From Saccoglossus kowalevskii (taxonomy: Eukaryota > Hemichordata > Enteropneusta > Harrimaniidae): DNA of 62,879 nt. Of this stretch, positions 28,701-42,300 are shown piece after piece. A program made the position numbers and the translations under genes. Positions within the stretch are counted from its first letter, which is position 1. The number at the start of each line of letters is the position of its first letter. The notes under the pieces were generated by a model that was not told the DNA's origin, searched no databases, and saw nothing but the letters and a program-made list of their open reading frames with translations. The stretch is taken from positions 178,701 to 241,579 of the forward strand of contig NW_003149770.1 of NCBI RefSeq assembly GCF_000003605.2, in the 5' to 3' direction.

Positions 28701-31700
28701 TACAAAATATGTTTGTCTATATACTGATATATTCCATTTGTATGATATGTACGTTGATTTTCGTGATACCGTAAAACTATTTTCACTGACATTTTGAGCG
28801 TATTCGATACAATGAGTTTTATTAATATTCTACATAGTCACGTAGATTTAATTTAGCGGATTTTACTTATTAGCGAAAATAGCGAAATGACAATCCATGC
28901 ATTTACAGTAAGAATATCAACTTGATTTCATGACAAGCGCTTGGGCGAACAAAGGTATGACCGTTGTACAAACCAGAAGGCGTAAATTAAACACATGAAT
29001 ATGAATATTTGGAATGAATGATAATTTAACCTGGTTAGATATTAGGATCTAAAATTAAGAACACGAAAAACAACACAACCAGTGGCGGCGGCACCGTGGG
29101 GGCAGTGGGGGGGGGGGTCGCCAAAATGCAGGAAGCAGCGTTCAGAGGGTCTAGATTTCAAGATTTTACTGAGGGAGCATGACCTGGACCCCCAAGAAAG
29201 GTCGCGTTGACATTCATTCACATAAAATTACATTCACATAAAATCTTCGCCCCCACAGTAAAAAAAAAGCTGCCGCCGCCTCTGACAACACATATTGATA
29301 AGTATTAAACATTGTATTTTGATCGTGTTTTGATACATACTAACCTTGTAAGTTCCAACCACTGTAAAAACTTGACCATTTTCATTGACTGAGTCAACTT
29401 TACTGGTAGACATTTTTGAAACGATACTTCCGTACAAGGACTAAAACGTAATATATATTTCGGCCTTATAGGTGAAGTCCAAACAAAATGACAAGCTACA
29501 ATATTGTGAACGTGAGTGAATTTCAATTCGATACTTGACAAATATGTATTTACTAGATGTATACAGTCGATTATAACATCTTCAATTATATGCGATTAAT
29601 AATCTTATTCATACGTTGAATTATACACGTGAGAGTGATAGTACACACGGTAGTGATGATAAACAGTGGTAGTATGTGGGTACGCACCCTTGGTGATTTA
29701 CTGAACACAATATCGCTGTAGCTAATTTTCCATGCAGTGCTCATTACATCCTGTTCGAACTTGTATCTCCGGTACAAATAGGCGACGGCCAATATTGACA
29801 GAACAAGTACAACAAACAATACAGCGGCCAGTCCGGTAACAAGCGGTGTACCTACAAAGGAAGGTATAATAAGGCGGTTATTGATTGATTAGAATATTTT
29901 TGTTCGTGGCTAAGACTGTGATGCCCCACAGTGCGACAGGTTCTACAGAATCAGCCTTGTATTGGTCAACTACATTTCAATGGGACTTACCAAGTACATC
30001 TTCAGTTATGCACATTTCACCGAAGAATCCACATGGAGGAATATCGACGGGCGGAGATGTGCGCCCTCCTGGCCAGATGATAGTTTTGCCTGGAATCATG
30101 TTCCATTTAGATGTCAACCCATCAAACAATGCAATGGGCTCGTATGCTTCATTGTTGCTAAAACTATACATGACATAATCTTGATTACGGTCCCCGTTCT
30201 GATCAATGCTCACCCGACCACTCATACCTGTAAAATTAAGATTTAAAAAAAGGTTATGGTATATGCCACATAAGGTGAAACATAGAGTGTAGAAAGAGTG
30301 CATAATGTATAATGTCAACTTTCATTTCTTTCATCATTAAACTGTATATTTATGCCACAATACTTAATATGTTGCGTATTGTGTACTTCCATGTTCCAAC
30401 GATAATATGTGGCGGGGAGAAATAGGATCAAATTATATGTGACAGAGCGCTCAGCTATACTACCATTCACAAACATGACCTGTGTGTGTTTACCAATTTA
30501 CCAGTGAAATGAATGAACATCATGTAATATCAATCTCAAATTCTATAAACACAGTTACGTAATATAAAGTCATACCTTCAAAAACTACATCCCTCATTCT
30601 GACTAGAAAGTTTCTACCATCATAAGGGTCTTCTCCATGCGAAAGAACTTCCCTAAGCGTCCACGCATACAACAACACTGCATCGTACAGATACGGTGAA
30701 TGTCTACTAACCTACATATAACGCAAACAGCATTGAATAATGAAATCGCGTACCATTGCTTACTGGGTTTGACGTTAATAGCATTACTTATTCATCTACA
30801 ATCGACGTAATTTTTTTTAAAAGCATGGAACAAATACCTAATCTACTAAGTAAATTCTATATTGAAAATTCAAATGAGTACTGTGAAGAAAATTAAAAGA
30901 ATACCATTTTTGTTTCATTGCAAAATGTAGAATAAAACACGAGAAACATAAAAGTCATAGCAATTTTGGATAACTTTATTTTCTTTTAAATTTATATTTT
31001 TTGCATTTTCACCAGGAAAGTGTGTTCATTTTTATATTCAGATAGTGAAATCTCTAGAGTGCGTGAATCTAAATGGTCAAGAAAACTAGGAAACTATGTC
31101 ATACTTGACTGTGTGATTTATTAATAGTACATGGAAATATGCAAATTCAGTTATAACAACAATGGGAATATGCAAATTTAGTTATCACAACAATGGGAAT
31201 ATGCAAATTTAGTTATCACAACAATGCGGGTTGTTAATTTTGGCCATTGTTACAGCGGGCGCAAGATATTTACATACACCTAACTCCCGCACCTGGTAGG
31301 CAATTACCGAGGGACTTTGCAACATCCCCAGGCACTTTCCTAGACACTTTAATGACCGTTGTAGACGCAATAAAGTTACATACACGCCTAAGTGACAGTT
31401 AATCAAAACACCGGAACGAGGGGTAGTTGGACTATTCAATTGCTTTGTAAATACAATAATAATTGCTATGTAACATTTGGAAGAAATATAATACGAACAT
31501 TAAACTGGGAATGAATATTAATATAAAATGACCAATCTAATTTCTTTTGATTGGTAGTTTGTTGAGATGTTGTCAATGGATGTATATTTAGCGCTGTGAT
31601 TGTCCCGTTCAATTTCTCGCATAATGGCTGGTCCCATTCACTATATACCAGTTTCAAATATCCTTCAGACAAAATTCAATAAACCCAACGATTTCTCATG

Positions 31701-34700
31701 TAACATTCAGTAGACGAAGGCCGCTACTCATCTTGGGACGTATCCAACCGATGCGACAGAAATGCCGCACAATCCTTTGAACCGTTGACCTCGTTAGTCC
31801 AACTTTCTCAGTCGTCGATCACTCATAAGGGACGAATAATCTCTATCTCAGTGTCTTCGTCTAAGCGCCTTGACATAATAGAAATAATTGTTGAAAATCA
31901 GAAACCAAACTCAATCTGATTAAAATCTGATGTAGTGTACAGGCTTTAATTATTTTGGCTATAAACTTATTTTAATTTAATTTGTTATTACTTTTGTTAT
32001 TAATGCATTTTTATTTTATTATTATTTTACTTTGATTTTGATTTCGTGTTTTTTTTTTAATTCCGCCCTACATACATCTGACTCGATGCCTATGTAACGA
32101 AATTTCAACGAGACCCACTATCGACGATTTTAGTCAACGAATCACAGACCTCCTTCTATTGCGCACATGATGATGTCACCGGGCAGAGTCAGGTGGCAAA
32201 CACACTCAAATAAAATGGCGGATTATACCGACGTTAGCGAAAGAGAAAAACACGGCTTTTCGGTAAGTTTATCATTGTCAAATGCAACGAAAGTCATTTT
32301 GACGTTAATATTGTGGCTCGAATGGTTCGAGTTTATTTTGCGTAGTTATTCTGGGAGTGACGATTTTGTTTCCACCGGTTCGACCGAACACCGGTGTCTT
32401 TTTCCAGTCGCTTGCCCTGGAGACGGGTGATGTTTTGTTGACGATCGGGCCAAAATCGTCTACGGTATTGAAACCGTAGCTGTAAATATTCATCAAATTG
32501 TATCACCATTTTGTACATTATACAATAACTGATTTGGACTGGAATAAAATATTTTTTATTTGGAACACATCGCAATTGATCAGGAAATATTGTTTTGCTC
32601 CAATTTTCTGCGTCGATGCCGTGGGCCGGTGATCGTTAAACAATTTAAAATCAGTTCGCATTGTTTACTATAGCTGTTTACAGTGTTCTAATCATTACGA
32701 TTTACTTTTTTTTTGCTTCCATTCTAGATAATAATTGGCTGGCGAAGATGTATCTGGAAGTGTACACATTTGTTGGAAGTGAAAAAAATATTCGATGTAA
32801 TGAAAACAATTGTAAAATGCTGTGGAATTTCTTTTGTAAATAAAAATATACTAGCAATTTTCTATTAATGATTTATTCAAGTGGGCAAAATATAATGTAC
32901 AGAAAGATTGCCCGTATACACTGAAAAGTAAGCAACCGACAGCCTGTATAAAAGGGGGGGCTGTGATTGGTTGTTACTTAGGCGAAATTTGAACGGGACT
33001 TACATAGGCGTCGGATCAGGGCGGAATTAAAAAAATCACAAAATCAAAGTAAAATAAAAAGGCATTAATAACAAATATAATAAAAATTAAATTAAAATAA
33101 GTTTATAGCCAAAATAATTAAAGCCCGTACACTACATCAGATTTTAATCAGATTGGGTGTATGTAAATATCTTGCGCTCGCTGTAAGCATGTTCTATTTA
33201 TGCGTATTTACGTTTCATGGAATAATTAGACATACTTTTAGAATCTATAAAATATAAAAAAGTTCATTTTGAATTAACAGGTACCAAAAAACATATACTA
33301 ACATCCTTAACATTGTTGGGGCGAACGTTCACATACGGGCAGTGACGTCACATAATCATAATACCTCGCACACAATGATACGTACCATTGAAACGTCTGT
33401 GAGATTTGAATACCATGGCGGCTCAGTAAGTCGGACTCTGACCTCTTCCATGAACGCATGATATCTGTCATTCTCATACTGCTCGATGTCGACAACAAAC
33501 AGCGCTTTGAAAGCTTCAGCGTACTCCTCGTCATTGCCATCTTCACTCCGCCAGTTATTTCCCTGCGTCAACGATTTATGTTTTAACAATATAAAAACTG
33601 CATTATCATTAGCAAAGACTAGCCTGGTACAATTTAGAACTTAGTTTTGAGATACTGCCTGGCGCAGATGTGAATACTACATGTTGACTCAATTGAACTT
33701 ACCGCATATTTTGCTCTTGCGCCATCAATAGTCAGAAACAGATAATCCCCACTTTGTGTTAGTCCAAGACGGTATGCGGTTAGCATAATTTCACGGGTAT
33801 GCGTTAGTAGTGTTGCTAAAATAATGACTGAAAATAAACAAAAAAGAGATGGGTAAAGGTAAACAAATTAAAAACAAAATTAGTTTAGTTTGTGCGGTCA
33901 TCTAATTTTTTTAAAAATTTTTAAGTGTATCGGAATCAGTATTTGTATGCGGTTTATGAACAAGCATACTGCGTATTGAACACCAAACCCGGGTCGATCC
34001 TTATCCTAGGTAACTGTGTAACAGAGTTATTAGGGCGTACAAAACTACTGGCTATGATTTATTTAGTTTTCAAAGATGTGACATTTGGGGTTCGGAATTG
34101 CGTACGGACATTACACAATGGGTTTGGATTTCTACTCGTCATAACATATGGTCAGGGGATACGACATTGACAATGTCCTGAACTGTCGTCTGCCACACAA
34201 ATATGATACAAATAAAAAGTCACTCTCGAGTACATATGTAACCTGTAAATAGTTACATTTATTTGTACGTGGATTACATTCTCATTTCCCCCCAGTTTTA
34301 CTAACTGAAGTTTAGCTTTAGACATTTAATAGAATAAGCTGTAATAGTAACCACAACCAGGAGTGAAAAGCGAATATTCTGTCAATCCACCACCACCCCT
34401 CCCCTCCCATGAAATCTTAAACTCTCCCTGATTTGGGTGTCATAAGTTTGAGAGAACACTTATATCCGATCAATCTGCCTCGAAGTCATTCCACCCACAC
34501 ATGGGGCTTTGAAAAGTAATTCAGGTCGATCATACATGACTGTAACATTAATTGTAACGACCACTATACCTGCAAGGGTTAAATATTAAAGTAAATGATA
34601 TAGTAATCTTCCTTTACAATATACTTTCAATACCAAACAATACATTCTCGTGATTTGCCGAGCGCTGTCGTCATGCTGTACGAAATCCCGTTCTTTCAGC

Positions 34701-37700
34701 AATTTTCAAAAAAAAGGATGTGGCAAAAAAGAATATTTAAGCTTGAATATGTTACAAATATATGTCGCTTGAAGGTTTTTATAAGTACTCAGTTAAATTG
34801 TTTCCCCGATTCATAATTATCAGTTCGCTGATACAATACAAAGGGGGGATTGTGTGATAGATAGACCACCCATCCGCTGAGTCGACCACTGAATATTATT
34901 GTATTCATACTCAGGGAAAGCGATACCTATGGCGCTGTGGAAGTAAACATGTTCTTGCTCCATAATTCTAGTTAGCGCTTCGGGTTATAAATGCATTATA
35001 ATGATAAAATACACCCACCCCTTAACGATATTGAGATATTGAGTACGTTTTCAGTTAGTATACTCAATATATGAACAATTTAATTCAGTTTCTTTCATTT
35101 TGGAAACATGGTATTATTACAAGAACCATCCAAAATGTGTTCATGTTTGACAAGATACGTTTCAATAAGTCATATTATTATACATTTGTCACGGTAACGC
35201 CATAAGTTACAGCGTGCCGTAATTTTGCGGTATTTTACGGAGTATTTTTTATCCTACCATATAAGGAAATGCGTAAGCGTCCTTTAATAATAAAAACAAA
35301 CATGGCTGCCACCAAGGTTTGACCGTACTCCACATAAAGAAGTTTGCTTATTATGTTCTAAACCTTTTGAATTTCGGCATTCCCATGAAGTATCCTTGAA
35401 AGGAAAAGATGTATAATAATAATAAGGTTATTACGAAGATACCTCGAGGTATGCACTCAGACAGCACACCGTCGTATAGACCTCCGCTGTGCGTCGGTCG
35501 ATACTTCCACTGTACTGTCTTCGTGCATACTTTGAGGTATCCTCGTAATAACCTCATATTATTGAGATAATTTTAAGTCTCATCAATATATCACATCAAA
35601 TATCAACATCACTCTTCACGCTCGAGAAATGAGCATAAATATCACATATGAGACAAGAGTGTTGTGCAGTGTTATTCATCTCTTCATTTATAGCATAATG
35701 GCAGTTGATCAGTAAATATAATGGATATAATGTGAATTGACACCTTTTTGTCATGGGAAAAAGTTACCTTATAAATTATTATTGAATTCACAGTGGGTTG
35801 GACGGCGTGGGCGATGCTTATGAGTTGTATTTTAGGGCAGTTAACCCTTTTAATTTATTAGTTTCTTGTTTAATGTGAGTGCAACTTACAGGGTGAAATT
35901 TTTTTGATTTTTTCCGAACACTGATAAATGAATTTAAAAGAGATAATTCAAAGCTCTATCATAACAGCAATTACACCAGCTCATGTCACTGTGGATATTA
36001 GAATTTTGTCAAATAAAACAAAACAAAACAAAGATGTTTCTCCAGAAATACAAATGCAATGGAGATCCTTCATGGTGACTAAAAAAGTAACCGCAGTTAC
36101 TTCAATGTACAGTCAAATACCAATACGCAAATTTCACAAATATAATTTTGCCAACTGAGAACTAAATAAAATCAGTTTGATCTAGAGTGATGATCGAAGT
36201 AAGCATACTAGAACAGTGATGAGATATGGCTTGAAAATCAAGTTTGTAATCCGCTTTCTATAGTAATATAGTTATGTAAAAACCATGACTTCTTTGACGA
36301 ACGCAAAACAATTTGGAAAGTGTAAAACCGACAATATTGTTAATTTTAAAAACACTTTACGAAGTCCGCTGTAATGCCATATGTGATAAACGACCAGTGT
36401 TCCTGGCATGCGTAACACATATTATATTTCTCGGGTACATCCCTGATTCTGAATTATTAAAGAGAGCGACAATTCAGTATGGTGATTAATGATGTGTGTT
36501 TTCCCTGAGTTAAATGGAATGAAAAGCAACGTGTCTGTATTTTGTCAACGTTTTAAATCTGTTACTGTGTTTATATATAATTGGGTGCCATTACAATCAG
36601 GCGAGTTGCATTTCGATGATTACTCCAACAATTTGTGCAACTCGCTGTAATTTATTTTCGTGAGTCTAAGCAAAAGCAAAAATCACCAACATCAGTATAT
36701 AATTGTTAGCTCTAAGGTATCTATATATCTACTCGCATTAGTGCCTGAAACGTAGAACGTCATTGTCTACACATACATGACACTTGATGAAATATTGCGT
36801 CTATTAAACAATACAGATCTTTGAGATTAAGGCGCAGGGGTGTTATTAAGTGTTGAGCAGATCGTGATATCCACGGGGAAGAAAACTCGTCTTTTTTCTA
36901 TGCACTGCAATTTGTAGTCATGGTAATATACCATTTGGTAGTCATTGCGTACCAAGTATGTCTGTAAGTGCTGTACAGTGGGCAATTTGCTGAGTAGATT
37001 GGTCCCGCAATAAGCGACAATTTATACAATTACCCTGCAGTATATATTCACAAATTGATATAATAGTAGGTCTGACCGGACAGCGTATACCCCCCCCCCT
37101 CTTCCACACACACACATTTACACCGCATATTCGCTCAACTGTTCCAATTTCAGAAGCAAAGTGCAAATGCCACTCCATCCGAAAACGTTAAAGATAGTTA
37201 ATGCATGTATCGGACTCGAATTCAACGTGTTGTCGATATCACATTTCCGATATCTTCCTTCTCTTTCGGTAAATTGATTCGTTCTTGTGTTAATGAATAT
37301 AGTAATCTCAGTTTTTGTGTGTGAACTACGTAGATTCCTTTCGCACACTAATAGGTGAAAGAGCCTCGCTCACTGCCTCGTTCGTAAGCTCTATTTTATG
37401 AGGTGTTTAAGTGTGTATTCTATTTGTGAAATACATAATTATCGATTTCGCATGCTTATTTATCTTTGCTAAATAATCTATTTGTGACAATTCTCAGTTG
37501 TCGGCGATGACTTTTGAACTATCTGAGGTCGATACACTTGATGTTCTGCAATACGAAATATATAGTATTATAACTGTAATGAACAGGCGAAAATGTATTT
37601 ATTTATTAATTTAAAAATCACAAATAATAACTATCAGTACAAAACAAATTAAATTATATATTCACTATATGCTAGTCTGAGAACTGACAACTGAGTTATT

Positions 37701-39278
37701 TTACGTAAAATATCAAAAATCGCCATAGAAATAATTGGTAGGCACTCATACACATTGTTTATACTATTACATATAATATCAAAATTTAAATAATATAGCA
37801 TCGAATAACTGTCTCCAAAGATACAGTGCTGAAAGATTGAAAACTGACACAGGGTCATATAATTACCCCGGTCGTACGGATGATTGGTTTTGACGGATGG
37901 TTTTGTTTCAAAACAAAGCAATTTATTATGTACTCGCTCAAAGCCGTTTAATATTTGGTATTCTTTGCAAAAAGGATTATATTATAAAAGAATAATTCGG
38001 ACGTAGGATATTTATAGCGATTTAAAAGAGTTAGTGTAATTCTAGCATACGGAAAATTTGAGATATGCTCAGATCAAACAGATGATTGGCGAAAACCTGG
38101 GTATACCCAGGCGAGTATTTAAAAGTCTATGTTGCTGCAAACAATTGCTATCGTTCCCACATCTCTTCAACCAATTACATTGGGATGAATGTTGTTACAC
38201 TACTGGAATTGTACCGTAGTTATTCGCAACATTGCTCATTGCTCATGTGCGCTGGAGACATCAAAGAGTTGTTTACTCGCCTTCTTTCCTGCACTGCTTG
38301 TAGCAAAATGTGCATCGCAGTTACATCCCGCGTCGCAAACAAATTGGGTTCTCAGGTCTGTTTTTAGTTACGTATAAAATAACAGAATATCTTCTTAAAG
38401 TGAATTTTTTTAAATATTCTGGATAATGCCAGTATACATCGAAGAGAACGATTTTTTTGTCAAATGAGCTACGAGGATTGTACAGCGCTACTGATCTGTG
38501 AGACCTCGTTTTTGTGTAGAATGACGTCACTGAGATTACAAAGATTTGGAAACTAGAGTAAACCTAAATACGTAATTGTTTTCAAATTTATTTTGAAGAG
38601 CTGAATTCACAAGTAAAACTGTTCTTATTAAGATGAGGCTGTCTCATCAGAAAAGTATATACTTATTATCGTGATTTATCGAATTGTGTTTCCGACCGAA
38701 AAATGAGACGAAGATCATTTAAAGATTCAAACGAACTTCAACCCACATTACCTTGGTTGTTGTTTCTCTTTTAAGACGTTCTATGAGGGGAAGTTAAGTG
38801 TAACTATTGAGAGAATACCTACACCATGCGTTTTTTTTTTGCTGAATAAAGCTCGATTCGATATTTTCGTCACACAACGTATCGCGTATTAAAGACTTCC
38901 ATACCGGCAACGAGTAAAGGAAACCACGTTTCCGATAAGAACAATAATGTCAAAATGCAGATACTAATATGCCATATCGGATTATGTATCGGTATTGCTA
39001 TGTATTGTGTTTCAGTTGATGACATATGAAAGGAATGTTATTGTTAACAGTTTGTTGTATGCTGTAGTCCTTCAAGTGAATGTTTTCGATGTTGCAAATT
39101 TCTCATGATACATTGCGCGAAACAGAGTGAAAACTTCAAAACCACGTTCGTATTCGAAAAAATGAATGGATTAGTTAATCGCGACAGACAACAGTTCTCA
39201 TGTTAGCATGCGTATCGCCACGTATTCTNNNNNNNNNNNNNNNNNNNNNNNNNNNNNNNNNNNNNNNNNNNNNNNNNN

Positions 39279-39311
<33 letters not shown>

Positions 39312-42300
39312 GTATATATACATATATACATATGATCAGACCAGCATTAAGTAAACCATAAAACCCGTTTAGATAACTTAAATGTGGTGAGTTTACTTAA
39401 CACCCTCTTGCATAAATTTCTATAAAGCTGACTACTAATTTTACTCCATTTTTTTTTCTGGGCTGAGTAATGTAATTGGGGACAATTATGGAACTAAAAA
39501 AGCTGACTATGTGGGTAAATATTGTGATTTTACTCGGACATTTTTTAAGAAAGATTGAAAAGACTTATGTTCGCGGTTCGCATGATAAATATTTTAATAA
39601 TAGTAATCTGCTGACCAATTCAACGAAAATCACATAATGTCATACATATGTTGAACATGCTGGGAATTGAAGGCATAAATATTACGCGTGAATGGATTTC
39701 GCAACTTACTAATATACACAGGCTCAGTGATTGGCAGCGATAGTAGCAAATCAGCGACGGCGTTTGAAGTGATAATTTCTTGTATTAATAAGAGACAAAC
39801 CATTGTGCCACTGACCATAATTCCTTGTCTAAAGCAGCAGACCTAAAGGTTTCAGTGTATACGTTTTTGAGTAAGTGGAAAATTGTTTCAAGTCGTGAAG
39901 TAGTTGTGGTTCTGAGTGGTCAGTGACAACAGATGGTGGAAATTAGTGCATGATTTGTCGATGAGGAAATTATGTAGACCCTTTCTAGTACTTAAAACAT
40001 GAGTTTGTGTTACTAGACAGATGGTCAAATTGTTCATTACCATCATGAAACACAAATAACAACTCATCCAAACGATATCCAAATCCAGAGTCATAAAAAG
40101 AAATTTACAAGTCCAAAAAATAGAAATCGCAGCTTCAGATAGAAATCGTTATTTGCTACTTTTCGAGGAGAATTGTGTAACTACACAAAGTGGTCAAGAT
40201 GGACCTTTTTCGACAAAAGATGTCTATATTAATATAGATATATTACAAGAGCAACTTGTAATTAGGTAGGTAATTAAGTAGGTAATTAATTGAATAACAT
40301 GTCATCTTTTCTATGTATTGCAAACAAGAATGTTTCAACTTATTGCTGTGTTTGACCTACACTTCTACACATTCATACACTCAACAGCATTCCTTGATTA
40401 TGCATGTAAATTAATCATTAGGTAGCCAGTGTTTTTGTCGTTTTTTGGTAAGTGGGACTCAGTTTCATTCAGGGGAAATATACATATAATATTACACAAT
40501 CAAAAATGTTGTTACACTGGTAAAATTCGAATTTGTTGATTATTATGTAAATACTGTATGTAAAATCGAATGCAGTAACAAATAATTCCCGTGAATTTGC
40601 ATTACTACCTCCAGTTTTCGCCGCATTAATGTATTGCATCATAAATCTCATTTCAGTGTGTGATTAACGTAACAACGTATATTGAAGCTGTGTCACGCAC
40701 GACTACTATCTGATGTTCTATATAAAACTTAAATAATCCACAGACATACCAGAGTGTGGGAATAATTGTGTGCAATTTTACGACCTGTATGCTGATTTGT
40801 TCGTATTTACAGAATTGTGTAGACGGCCACTGTAAAAGATAATAAGTTTTCGCATGAATCTTTGGGAATTACTTCTTATTGTGAATATGTGCGTGTAGCA
40901 ATGTATTCTCACGGCGAATAAAGCGAAAACGTACAACCATCGCTACACATCAAAGGAACAGAAACGTCGACCAAAGCCGCCTAACACAACTTTCACGCTT
41001 TGTATTTAGTCATCCCGTTTTCAAATCCACTCAGTTTTCAACACATATTTTGCTAAAACATTATCCTGGCTTTTTATTTACTGATAGAATTACGATCGAT
41101 GAAAATGTGTTCATACACGGAAATGGCGACTAGTTGCACGAACACTACGATAATGATTTTTCATTTTCGACATTGTATAATTCTTAAGTTTTAAGGAAAA
41201 AACTGAGAACAACTGATTTTGATAAGAAAATTTGAGATAAATTTACCAAGAATGATTCACACAGAGATGTATTCCGTATGCACACAATAATACTTTTCAT
41301 ACTTACCGATTACTCATAAATATTAAAAACAAAAGATAATTTGAAATATTCTCTATATATTTGCATTTCATTTGTTGTAATTGAAAAAACCTGAATGAAC
41401 AATTCCTGTACGAATATTAATCAAAATGATTTTACAGTACTTTTTTCCATAAAAACGAAAGAACTTCATAATGTCGAAAACAGGCATGTCGTTATCGTAG
41501 TGTTTAGATCTATGGGGGTGAATGAATTTCAAAGTCTGAGTATAAAGTTTACAAAATGGCAATAAATGGATGCAAATATAAAACTCACTGGGAATACTGG
41601 TAATGTGTATCATATCGTTGTGTACGAATGAATGAATTATTGAATGGATAGACAACAGATAAGAAATTCAATTGTCCGGGACCTACGTTGTGTGTTGCAA
41701 TATTGCAAAGACCGTCGATGATATAAAGGGGCCAATCGATGCACTTACATAAACAAACAAAATATCACATATCTTTAAAAGAAAACAAAATAAAGTTACA
41801 TTACTTCTCGATATTTCACTGATGGACTTTATTTTCCTGTGTATGTTCACTTCACCTGTATCCAGATATTCGGTTACAACAGTCACATTGTAGCTTTCTA
41901 GTTGTGCTGTCATAATTCGGTAGACTATGGCTGTGTAGGAGTTCTCTTCTCCAACAATTCCAACATGTGACCATCCGTGTCGCTCAACGAATTCTACGAT
42001 CATGGCCACGTCTTTGGACGATGGTGAAACTACCCGACTGAATGTATCGTAAACTTTCTTGTTAGAGAGGTCTTCTGAGAGCGCGGCGTAGCTGATCATT
42101 GGGATGTTCCAGCTGGAGGCCAACACACCGCACATTTCACAGTCAGTGGAACAAGGCGGGCCGACAATCCCCGCAATGCTGTGTTCACTCACATCTCGCA
42201 CGATGTGGTCAAGGCACGTCTTACCGTAGTCTCGACAAACGCTGTGACCACTGGTGAAAGTGAGTGTTATGTTAGCGAAAACGTCTTCGTCAGTGTTGAT

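Larger units (their letters stand above)
33828..41804 (-). other. Cyclase intron 1 (exon 1A to exon 2)
   Basis: 7977 bp including the N gap, composite hairpin copy B, and a candidate small exon at 39818-39710. C runs at 34390 and 37090. No other coding exon recognised. Confidence 0.6.

Noticed and set aside
29885-30246. Two overlapping plus-strand frames of 97 and 94 codons
   Set aside because: Antisense shadows of cyclase exon 5.
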